A stretch of 64,000 bases of DNA, taken from assembly GCA_914767715.1 (NCBI GenBank), contig OU612070.1, forward strand, positions 26,460,025-26,524,024, read 5' to 3'. The translations under genes and the position numbers were made by a program. The notes beneath the pieces are model-generated. The model did not search any database and was not told the origin of the DNA. It worked only from the letters and a program-made list of their open reading frames with translations. Source of the stretch: Membranipora membranacea. Its lineage: Eukaryota > Bryozoa > Gymnolaemata > Cheilostomatida > Membraniporidae. Of the stretch, positions 1-10,708 are shown piece by piece; position 1 is the stretch's first letter; each line of letters starts with the position of its first letter.

Positions 1-944
1 GATTAGTAGGTGACTGGCGATCTGGTTTAATAGATGTATCTCTGGTTATATTATTGACTGAAGTGATTTTACAGGATCCGAAATAGTGGTGATGGTAGTG
101 ATAGTTTCCTGACCAAATGTTGAGTCCCTGTACTGCGGTTGGTTCATCGTAACTGCAACCGACTTGTCATAAAGTTTCACAGGATCAATATCAAAGACCT
201 CTGGCTAGTCATTCCTGTAATTATAAATAAGGATTCATCTAGTAAAACGTTGGTACTGCAAGCTGCTAGGTCACTGGGTATGAATCAAACCTTTTTATGG
301 GCCCCATTTGTTCTTGCAACCAACATGTACTCTTGAATATAAGATATGTTCAGGCTCTGTGATAGATAACTGATATGACAGTACATACTAAACTAACCAT
401 GCTTGTATCTCATGCTTTTATCTCTTCAAACACCCATCGGATTTGTATACTTGCTCGCACTTGGTATAGCTTAGCCTGCGTTTCGTGGCACTTAGTGCAT
501 TTTCACACCAATTGCATTTGTTCACTGTCTTCTCACATGGATCCTGTAAGAAGATACAAAGTATAATCATTTTGGGCTTGATTACTTTCCTGTCTGTAAT
601 CTCTGAACCGATAACAGGTAAACTTTCAACAACAAAGAAGTCTAGCTTTGACACAAATTTGAATTCATAGCACAGTTAACTCCCTAGCATGTCCACTACT
701 CAACACTCGATAACTGTTCCAAGTTACTGTTGATTAACATAATGCTGCAGGTGTCATGCATTATCAGAATGATTTTGGAAAGGGTACAAACGTACATTTT
801 GATCATTAGCATAAGTTATGTCAGCCTTCTACTCTTCATCGCCAAATAGCCCACTCTCATCTGTGATAACAGGGCAGGTAAACTCTGTATAATTCAACAT
901 CGAATTTGATAGATCTGCAACTTGGAAAAAATTAGATAACTCAG
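1..944. other. non-coding stretch, nothing recognised
   Basis: No open frame here resembles a protein family I know, and I see no tRNA-like boxes or long inverted repeats. It may be flanking DNA of the transposase remnant that begins at 945. Confidence 0.4.
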
Positions 945-1800
945 TCATCGCAATGATATGCACCATCGCATCGGGTAAAACCTAATGACTGTTTCAAAAG
1001 AACGATGTGCCATAAGAAGATACTCCTCAAACTCATTGGTTGGACAGTAATTAAAATTCAGAAAGTGAAATTTCTTTCCTACACAAAATCTGCATTGCTG
1101 AAACAGGCTGTTATCTACCTCGAGGATCAGAGGCACTAGATTCCGCAAGATAGCATTATACTTGTCTTGCGGGGTGCCTCTTCTCCCCTCTGTCAGTCCT
1201 GGTAACTCAGCCAGATTTAATCCTGACCTTTTCAGTTGTTTGCCCAGCTGGAAGTCGAACCTTTTAAACCCCCCATCAAAATCTCTTTTCACCCAGGCTC
1301 TGATTGAGCCCTCCTGGTACTCAAACACACAAAAATCCCTTAACATGGGCTGGGAATTTCTTCCAAGTCTTCTTGGGGAGGCCGGGTTTGAAAAGTTAAA
1401 AAATTTGGCCGGGCCCATTCTAATTACAAGAGTGTTGTTCGTGGCCCGCCTCATGCACTCCGAAAATTGGTCTTGGTCGATCACATTATTAGCCCTTGTC
1501 ACACAACGCTCGACCCCAGCATGCACAGACCCGGCTGCCATAAAAGTATGGACAGACTGAAAGAAATTTCAGAGTGGCGGTAGTTACGTTGTTAACTGCA
1601 GCGTTAACAAGTACCAAGAACATGCCTAACATATAGTAATTTTTATTTTGCGAGCCGCAGTTATCAGCATAGATAATTAGCTTGTTCTCATCTAGATCAA
1701 GATTGCAAGATGTCTCCACTTTGAAAAAACGTTGTGGCTTGGCAACAAAAGCAGTAACATCGGCTTAAGCATCAACAATAATAGTCAGGGTACGAAGGCC
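945..1800 (-). pseudogene. broken transposase-like protein ('YADNCGSQNKN' family)
   Basis: Two overlapping minus-strand frames form one damaged protein. The upstream frame (about 1719 down to 1489) carries IIYADNCGSQNKN, a motif common in large, transposon-like invertebrate proteins that I believe have an RNase H-like core. The downstream frame (1541 to 945) continues with HTFMAAGSVHAGVER, which sits where these proteins have their conserved His-containing 'HT...DS.H' block, and then about 170 less conserved residues. The frames are offset by one base near 1550. The reading extends upstream of 1719 (DVTAFVAKPQRFF) but is cut by an in-frame TAA near 1766. I infer a dead mobile-element copy. 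Family membership rests on motifs only, and an intron in place of the frameshift cannot be fully excluded. Confidence 0.6.
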
Positions 1801-4800
1801 CAATTTGGGTTTCTACAGGTGATTTTGTAATGTCACCTCAAACGGGAGTTATCTCCCCAGAGTAGAATTTCGAGTCATTTTGAGAACATCAAGTTTATCA
1901 GTCCAGTTCATTCTCTGTATTTTGATGAGTTCACAGTCTTGGTTAGCTGTTATTTATATCAGAAGGTAGTCCAACTCATAAGTGTATAACATAATAATCA
2001 TTTCCTTCATACTGATCTGCAAAATAGCAATTGAAATACAATTTACAACTTTTTGACGTTATCATGTTCATTGAATAGAAGGGGAAAATTTAGTAATTTT
2101 ACTTTGATCATTCTCTGCTCGCGTTCTACAATTATCGCACAATACCGATTCATGGTGCCTGGCCATAGTGCCTGGCCATAGTGCCCATACCTAATCTCCA
2201 ACGCAACACTCCTACAAATCATGGAATAATCAGCTGCTTTATTGCAGTGCATGTTCATGTTTTGCTGGGTTCATCGAATGTCGCAGGGCCTCACATCATG
2301 AACGCAATTTTCTTTTTTTTCAAATTTTTATGCTTCGAGGAAAGCTGTTCATATTCTTTTTCTGTCCACCAATTTGACAGTAGTGTAGAATGTAAATACA
2401 TGTGTAACGCTCTGAACCTCAGGCTAGTCGGAGCACTCAATCAGCTTTTTTAAAGGGATTAAAAAAATAGGGGCTATCAAACCCCAAATCCAGCACCACT
2501 AAAGACCTTTAAAAACTTTTTGAGCCCTCAAACTAACCTTGGTCAGGCCCATGTCTGAGAAGTGACCAATATATTAGCATGTTCAGCATACAATTCTATT
2601 TCTAGGGTATTTTCTAAGTAACATCTATTATCTGAGATTTAGATTTCGGGTAATGAAAATAAGAGGTGAGCAATAAATTAATCACACAATTGATTAGATG
2701 AGAAACAACTTACAAATGCAGGAATTGATTTCCTTTTTCATTTTGCATGTGTTTCCATCTTGAAACGCCTGGGAAATGGAATTCAACATAGCACATCATT
2801 GAAAAAGATTGCCAAAATTGTTACAATGTGGACAATCAGCCACATTACTGTAGTTGTGTATGTGTGTATTTGATTCTCCATATCCATTATTCAACAGTGC
2901 AGTATACATATAAACATAAAATACAGACACTTATAACTAAATCTGAAAGTATAGTATAGCTTTTTTATTTCAAGTCAAAGATACATGCATTTCCACTGAC
3001 CAAAGATATGAGCCCACGGAAGTATACCCCCGAACTGAGTTGGGCTTGTGAGCAAACATGTTTTTTTTTTCGATTGTAAACAATCAAGTGCACCTACCTA
3101 TTGACACTGTTACTATGTACAAGTATATGGTGGCCCACAATTGGAAATGGGTTCGCTTTGCAAAGATGTTTTCTTGAAAATACCATTACAAGTATGACTG
3201 CGCTGTGTTTGCTACCTGTTGCAGCCCAAAATGATGATAAACTAAAATTTTATACACCGTAAGTCCAGAAGATGCTCTATCCTATTACACGAAGCACCAT
3301 TTCCCTGCCCATATGTTAGCATCTTAGAGCACAAAATAAAATAAAATCAATGAAGCGTATCAGTCAATCAATCAATATTGATGTGACATGTCCTGGTCAA
3401 GTCTTTGGGACATCAACTGCTAGTTTTAGGGGGTGTGAGTGGAGACGATTGCGATATCTATTGTAGATGTTTCCGGTGCTCTGGTATGTAGGCCTACCGA
3501 AAAGGCTATGACACGCAATATTACTATAAGAAATTTACAACAATCCAAAACTTACATGCTGGCTGAGAACACTGAAAGGAATCGGCGTGGCTGTCTGTTC
3601 CCAACTCGCTCCATCCCCCACTTATCATATTTTGCTTCACTCAAGCACAGATCTTATGCTTTGCAGCAATTATTACACAAGGCGACTTTCTAATCTTAAA
3701 GGATGAATAACTGAATGCCTATCTGTACCTGGTCCACATCTTCTTGGGAAACCAGGCACCCCGGGAGAAACAATTTTTGCTAGAAACTCATTACAGGCAA
3801 GGGATGAGTTATTGCCTGCAGGATGATATGAACACGCATTGCCATATTCCTCCTCCTTAATATGTCCCAATGCAGTGGTGAAGAAAAGGCTATATTTCTT
3901 CGCTCTGAAATGCGGCCTTCCTCAAATAAATAGCGGTATCAAACATGTTAGGCAGCAACTTAGAGTAGAAGAGTCCTCTTTTGCAATGCCACTGGTTTGC
4001 TCATGTGTTATTGGTTGAAGAGGACATATGTTAATACAATTTTATTGGCTGAAGATCAAGAATACACATAATGGAAAGCAGAAATGCGTACTGATTCTCA
4101 GTATCCGTTGTATGGATTGTAATGTATTGTAATGTATTGTTGTAATGGATTTGACCAGAGGATAGTCTGGTCCAACTGTAATTTGGGGCACCCTTTGTAA
4201 TTATCTAAATGATTGTTTATATTTCTACGCTGCTATGACTTGATAATCTATTTTGTTGTGTGGCTGAGGCCTAACTGAGTCAATTTGTTCAGAACGTTAT
4301 GTAATATATGTATTACACATTGTGATCTCAGGATCAGGGCTGACTTAGTTAAGAGAGTTGTGGGCTGGTTTTCTATATTTAAATATGTGTTTTTGGAACT
4401 GGCGAGATGAGAGTTGTAATAAATATCTTATTAAGCAAAGCTTTTCAGTTGCAAAATATTGAAAAAATTCATGCTGTAGCTGCAATTAACTTGTTCGACA
4501 GTTTTAGTGTACTCACCACCAGTCCTTCCTTGAGTATAATTATACTTACCGCTCTCATAAGCAGGTACGAATGTTTCTCATCAAAGTACTTGACTCTTGG
4601 TGCCCACACAGCCGGCCTATATGACAATAAGTAAATAATGTAATAAAACTCAATGTTCAATGTCAAATGTTTTCGTTTGATATACTATTTTATTGCAAGT
4701 AAACACTTTATAGGACTTCCAAAAACAAGGGCACACAACTCAAAACAATTTCCATAATTTCTCATATCTCTCAGCTGAAGCACTAGGTTTTTAACATTTC

Positions 4801-4832
4801 TTTCTGAAGTCAGCGGACCTGTGAGACAGAAG
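1801..4832. other. non-coding stretch, no gene supported
   Basis: Only short frames without recognisable domains, several with non-ATG starts. There is a small tandem duplication near 2157-2185 (TGCCTGGCCATAG twice) and a short TGTAATGTAT repeat near 4120-4145. Confidence 0.4.
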
Positions 4833-6741
4833 CTAGATCCTTACATAAGGACCTGGCTTAGACTGCCTCACAGGAGGGCCGACTAGGGAGATAACCATCA
4901 AGTTATCTATGTGGGACACAGTAAGGGAGTTCCTTAGATCAGTACAAATAACGTTCATTGTAGAGAACCCTCTCTCACAATCTGCACTCGTCACTGGCAG
5001 TGTATCAATGACAGTCTTCGATCTGCTGAGCTCTGCTGGCATGATTATCGGATCATCAATATAATCTCTAAAGGCTTCTCTTGATTTCATGAAGCTTGTA
5101 CCTAATCTACAGCACAGAGACTTCAGATGCCTCTCACCTTCAAGCCATGGGCTTTCAATCGATGATGGCCATCTCTTGCAATCGAGTATATCAATCTCCT
5201 CCAGCATTGCCAAAAAATCTCCACCATCATCTGTTTGCCCAACATTTCTGTATAATCTGGAATTTAAGTTGTCAATTAGTGCTTATAGGAAAGCTGATTT
5301 GTTTATTTGCTGACCCTGCTTGATGTGAGCCGCACACCCTTGAACTTGTCTTCAGAATCTTCGAAGATCTCATAGTACTTCCCCATCTCTCCTGACTTTT
5401 GCTTTTTCAGTATTCTGATTGTCCTCTTGACCATCTTGTATGCTGCATTTTGTAGGGCTTTAGATAGCTCTGACACTGCTTGCAGTGCATCCAACATAAT
5501 AGCGAGATGTTAGACGAAATGAGTAGACTCCAGCTGTGCTTGAATTCCTGCAAAAGTTGCCTTGTGCTTCTGTGACCTGGCAGTATCAGAATTAACAGCG
5601 AACTCATACAGTGCAGGGTAGCTTCGCCACACAGCATACAAACTCCTGTAGCTTGATGCCACCCATCGGACATCTAGTACCTTGCCGATCTTTAGTACCT
5701 CTGCATGTACAGATTGTGCACACTCTTCCAGCTCTCGCTGTGCTTTGGAACTCTGACTGAATATAGCATATAGCTTTTCCAGGAATGACTTGATGTGATT
5801 AACCTGCGACACAGAGTCCACAGCATCTCCAATGGCCAGCTAAATTCTATGACACATACAGTGCCATAGAAATATGTTTGGAAACATCTTTCAGCTGGGT
5901 CAGTACCCCCTTCTTCTTCCCGAGCATAACTAGTGCTCCATCAGAGCAGGCACCTATCAGATTTTCTTTTAAAAAATCATGGTCAAATCCATGACCTGTC
6001 AAACATTCCAACAGAGGCTTTAGAATTGCATCTGCTGTTGCGCTTTCCAGCTCTACTAGAGATACTGGAAAGGCAAAGCATTCACTCTTTCATCAAAAGG
6101 CCATGCTGTTCTAACGTATATCACCATACAAGCCTTACGGCTCACTGTTGTGGATTCGTCGATCATAACACTGATCTTCTGAGATCTCTGTTTAATCGAT
6201 GCACATAGGTTCTTCTTCATTTCAGTTGATATGTAATCTATCATTGCCGTAGCAGACTGCCGGGAGTGCTGACACTTACCCAGGTTGGTGCCATTCACCT
6301 CTTGGAGTTGACACATTTCAGCATATGAAACATATGGCCTATTGTGTTTAGCGATGGTATAAGCTGTGTGCTTAAGACGACTTGTTGTTTCCTGTGTGCC
6401 CTTCTGTTGCTATAAGAATGTATGCTCTAGTTTCTTCTGAGATGCTTCCTGCATTATGTCCTCTGCATACGTGTGGGAGTTTGATTTCTTGTTGTCGAAG
6501 ATTTTATGACGCAAGGAAGTTTTTCTTTTCTGGGGATCACTTCCACTGGGGGCTATACCGGTAGTGTTGACCAATGATTTCGTATGTAAATCCCTTTGGC
6601 TCTCTCAGCTTTTAGACTGCCCACTTTGCTGCATACAGAGCAAAGCAAATTACCTTCTGAGTTTGATGTTAGCCAAGGATAGGTATCCCTCTTATTCCTC
6701 CAATCTTCTGCAGAATACACTTCTGGCCTGATTGACTCTTC
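4833..6741 (-). pseudogene. hAT-family transposase-derived gene, main exon (KIAA1586/DUF4371-like), broken
   Basis: The minus-strand frames line up as one hAT-type protein. The exon opens after a good acceptor at 6742-6743 and starts EESIRPEVYSAEDW. A zinc-finger-like LLCSVCSKVGSLKAERAKGI follows, ending at an in-frame TAG near 6555. Next come a linker with another TAG near 6415, then KISVMIDESTTVS (6056-6316 frame), typical of DUF4371 hAT proteins. IGKVLDVRWVASSYRS (5510-5821 frame) follows. Last is the hAT dimerisation region with SADCERGFSTMNVICTDLRN (4833-5213 frame). At least two stops and several frame changes show it cannot make the full protein. Short acidic exons at 7044-7881 join it in phase. 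It is either a decayed transposon or a formerly domesticated gene. Confidence 0.75.
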
Positions 6742-7043
6742 CTAACAGAATGAGAAAAATATATGTTAGATTCATGAGTCTTATTCCTCTCAATGCACTG
6801 AGCCTTTAAAAAAAGGGCTTACCACTGGAGTGAAACGAAGAGTCCGAATAAATATGATAAAAACGTGTAAGGCTTGTGGCTATCCTGATCACGTTCAGCT
6901 ATGTGTTCCATGTTTGTGTACTTCAGGCTACTGACCATGCAGATATTTACAGTCTACAGTTTTCCATGTTACTGGGCATAAACATAAAGCATAACGTTTT
7001 CAGATTAAGTAGTTATTGAGAAACATGTAGAATCAAAGCTTAC

Positions 7044-7881
7044 CGTTACTACTTGAGTAGCATCTGATGTAGTGGGCCCACTGCCATCGGAATCCTCCTC
7101 TGTATTCCGGTTATAGTCATCGCCATCACTATCGTCAAGTCTAAAAATTAATATATTTCGTATTATGTTGATTACAGAAAGAAAATCCTACTTCGGCCTA
7201 TTGATTATTTGATATGCAGGCCTACTTAGGTCTGTAGAAAAGATGATGAGCTATACTGGACCAAGGAATTTCAGTTCATTTCATTTGAAAATCCTTGACT
7301 GGACCAATGACATACTTTAAATAGCTATATATGTATAGCGACTGCCCATGCCCTACACTTCAGGCTAATAGTTGGATTATAGATATAACTATCGACTATC
7401 TTTTCATGCTGATAGGGCCACTAGATGTATATTGACTTACATTTCAACCATACGGTCAACGGGTGCAGAGGTTTTTGTTGAAGTTGAAGAAGCTTCTTCA
7501 TTTACATCACCAGTTCTATAAAACTAAATGAGAAGGGTGATATCAGACTGCTTCATAAGGTCAGCTATGTTTATATAAGCAGTACCGTCTACATTTACAG
7601 GAGACAGGTTTTGCACTGACTATAAAACTTAATTGACGCTGTACCTGAAAAATGATATCATGTAGCGAGCCTAGTCTTGTTGGCTCTTTTTATTATCACT
7701 GTGCATCTATGTACTTACTGTCTTATTTGCCTCACAGCACTGAAGGGTAATCAACGTCTTTACAGACAAAACAAACTCGCTGGGCCTGGCCAAGCATATG
7801 GACAACATAGTTACTTACCCAGGAAGCAGCGGCTCAACTGTGGCATCATCAGCCGGATCATCAGCATCAGCTCTCTTCGCT
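7044..7881 (-). pseudogene. three short N-terminal exons of the hAT-derived gene
   Basis: Three minus-strand segments have AG and GT borders and joining phases: 7881-7819 (acidic/Ala-rich, ending in EPLLPG), 7515-7441 (TGDVNEEASSTSTKTSAPVD) and 7140-7044 (LDDSDGDDYNRNTEEDSDG). Donors read gtaagt, gtaagt and gtaagc. Phases are 2, 2 and 0, and the last matches the phase-0 start of the main exon at 6741. The encoded stretch is acidic and Ser/Thr-rich with no stop, as expected for a disordered N-terminus. The first exon begins one base into a codon, so at least one more exon should lie upstream. I did not find it. A SINE occupies 7926-8108. Confidence 0.6.
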
Positions 7882-7925
7882 CTAAGAACAAAAATATCAA
7901 TGGATTCAATTAATATGTGCAATAA

Positions 7926-8108
7926 ATTTGGAGTAGGATGTTGCTCAGTTGGTTAACGCGCCTGCCCTCTAACGCTCACGTGTTGCAGGTCTCAGGTCCG
8001 ACTACTTGGCTCAATTGACGCCCCAGGTGTGCTCCCACCTGCCTGAAAACTGAGAGCAACTTGGCCCCAAATAAGGCGGTCGGGCCCTCAAGGCACCTTT
8101 ATTTCTCA
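7926..8108 (+). repeat. tRNA-derived SINE, copy 1
   Basis: A tRNA-like head has an A-box-like stretch (TTGCTCAGTTGGTTAACGC, about 7932-7951) and a B-box-like stretch (GGTCCGACTAC, about 7995-8006). The body has CAGGTGTGCTCCCACCTGCC and CTGAGAGCAACTTGGC. The same head-plus-body order occurs in reverse at 37745-37976, so this is a dispersed family and not a tRNA gene. Confidence 0.75.
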
Positions 8109-8147
8109 GTCTTCGCCTTGCGATTTTAACCCACATTTAACCCACAT

Positions 8148-8436
8148 ATGTTATTTCAGACTACTTGGCGGCATGTACAAATGATAAATGGACTGGTTCA
8201 ACAGTATATGGCTGGTGAAGAAGTCAAGCTCTTCGTGGGGATGGTTGATGGCCTAGCATTCCTACCAGAAAATGATGTTGTTGGAGGAATGAGGTTGCTA
8301 AGAAGGATAGTCCCTAATATCTCAAGGAACTGTGCAGGCAGTACGATGCAGGAGATGTCAGTATGGAGGTCTTTTCTCCGCCGAATAGGATACAACATTC
8401 GGTGGAGAGCACCAGCCCATCATATTGAGTGTTGAC
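8148..8436 (+). pseudogene. possible MULE-type transposase fragment
   Basis: A 95-residue plus-strand frame contains MVDGLAFLPENDVVGGMRLL, resembling the 'LAFvP..DV...f..L' segment of MULE/FLYWCH-type transposase proteins. The flanks do not clearly continue the family, and the frame ends at TGA without the usual downstream YFD.TYV segment. A tttcag precedes it at 8153-8158, so it may have been an exon. It lies between a SINE and a LINE. Confidence 0.35.
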
Positions 8437-8610
8437 GAGTTGATAGCTTGACTACTTATGTACTACTACATTCCACTTGTAAATTTATTTGATTACATTT
8501 TAAGAGTTGTCTCATTTGATAAAAGTAACAGACAACTCCCATTTTGGTAATAAACTGTTTAAATATATAACCCTAACAATATATATCTCAACCTACTTCG
8601 AAAGCTTTGA

Positions 8611-10171
8611 ATGAATGATCCTCGTCAAACACCAAAGAGTCCCAATACAAAGATATATAATAACAATAGGGTAGGGGCCATTTTGTGCAAACCAAAAGCA
8701 GATGATAACGAAGTTTATCTAATGCAAAAACATTTTCCTTTTCCCTTAAACTATAAAGTGTACATTTATGGCAAAGGATATTTTTTGCCTGATATTGTTA
8801 ACTGTGATGATTTCTTTACGTTTTCTGAAGTTTATGCTGTAGTGCGCAGTCTCCAGACGAATAAGAGCCCTGGACCAGACCATCTGACTGCACGATTGCT
8901 GAAGACAACTGCATCCTCGCTCACCGAACCTCTGCTGGCGTTATTCAATATGTCAGTGACGCAAGGTACTATGCCATCAGCATGGAAAGCAGCCACTATC
9001 AAGCCTTTACCAAAAGTGTCCGGTGCATCAGAACCGCAAGACTTCCGGCCCATAGCTTTGACATCAGTCGTAGCAAAGTGTATTGAGAAGCTGATAGTGA
9101 GGCGCATAGCCCCACGTCTCGATGACTCATCACAGTTCGCATATCAGCAGAATCGGTCGACTGAAGATGCGCTCATCACTCTTATTGACTCAGTAAGTCT
9201 CCATCTAGACAATAATGCTAAAAACTACGTTCGAACACTATTCATTGACTACACCAGCGCCTTTAATACTATAAATCCGTCCCTGCTAATCTCCAGACTC
9301 TGTGATTATGATATTCATCCGAATATTCTTAACTGGCTTTACAGTTTCCTCACAAATTGCACACAACGTGTTATAACAACGTCCGATGTATCAGCATCTA
9401 CGACAACATCTACTGGGAGCCCTCAAGGCTGTGTGCTCAGTCCGCAAAATTTCTCATTCTATGTATCCAGTATGCCAACACTCAACTCCAATACCGAAAT
9501 CCTCAAATATGCTGATGACACAGTCAAACTAGAGTCTCCAACAAGAAGCAGATCATCTATATGCTTGGTGCTGTGAACATGACCTGCTTCTTAACTCAAA
9601 GATGACCAAAGAACTGGTTTTCAGCAATGCACGGGATAACCCAACCACACAACAGCTGGTAATAAATGGTTCCCCTATCGATCAAATAACGGAGTTCGTG
9701 TATCTTGGTACTACGCTAATTACTAAACTTGACTTTACAGCCTCTGCCAACCGAACCCGAACTCGACTTCACATTATGAGCAAGCTGTATCATCTGGGAA
9801 TAGATACCAGATTGATTACATCATCCTACAAATCCTTCATCGAAAGCATCCTACTCTACCATCTAGTAGAGATATATTCTCATCTTAGTGCAGACTCTAA
9901 AAAACATCTACAGCGAGTGGTGCGCTCAGCCGGTCGTCTCGCAGGAGATATCACCTTCACCGCAGTAGCCGATCTCTACCACAACAAACTTGCTACAAAG
10001 AGTCCTCGCATGGTGGCAACCGAACAAACTCCCATGTTGACATTTACTCATTGCCAATCAGGCCGTTATTCCACCATCCGGTACAGAGTAAACCTTCGCA
10101 AACTTTGTTTTAGAGCTAACTGTGTTCACTATTTAAATAGCGTTTTTCAAAAAAGTAAACTTTTTATATGA
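8611..10171 (+). mobile_element. non-LTR retrotransposon, reverse transcriptase region, 5'-truncated and frameshifted (CR1/L2/Rex1-like)
   Basis: The first frame (8611-9576) holds the reverse transcriptase: NKSPGPDHLTARLL, an AFNTINPSL block in the position of AFDTI.H, SPQGCVLSP, and the catalytic KYADDTVKL. A one-base break near 9545-9600 shifts to a second frame (9602-10171) with the C-terminal part: LLNSKMTKELVF, FVYLGTTL, and LQRVVRSAGRLAG near the end. The endonuclease is missing, so this copy is 5'-truncated. An AT-rich run follows (about 10235-10290). The C-terminal motif set is like CR1/L2/Rex1 elements of animals, but I cannot fix the clade. It is not autonomous. Confidence 0.85.
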
Positions 10172-10708
10172 ATTTTTTCCATTTATTTTTACCGTCCATA
10201 TCATACAACAGAGCACTCACATGAAGCATTTTATTTCTATATATTATATCTATATATATTATCATATACAATTATATGATTGTGTTAATATGATTTATAA
10301 TTGTGCCCTATTCAAACTAAAAAACCCAACTTAATAGATAGTGAAAAATATTGTAAACAACACCGCTGCGTTAAATCTTACTTGCAACCAGGACATAACT
10401 ATGGCTTAGGATACTCAGTTGGCGTTGGCATCAGGGAGGGTCAGTATTATGACACTCAAAAGTCAACATTTTTTCTGGTATGCTTATCAATTAAATAAGT
10501 TCCTACTGGACATACTAAAAGGATATCAGAATTATTTTCCATAAAGTCTTTAGGTTTTACAGCATCTATCACAAGTTGTTCACCCAAAATCCTACATCAA
10601 AGTTGCGAATACTAGTATGATATAATATATATAGCTATTTATTAATTTCTCATAGCACACTTGTAGTGCTGTATAATGTATATTGTCAGCGCTGCTCTGC
10701 TGTAGTGA
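10172..10708. other. non-coding, AT-rich
   Basis: Contains the AT-rich run after the LINE and probable 3' flank/UTR of the Toll-like receptor gene, whose stop codon is at 10709-10711 on the minus strand. Confidence 0.4.

Noticed and set aside
3439-3693. 84-codon plus-strand open frame
   Set aside because: Starts at GTG, has no recognisable domain, and the length is not unusual.
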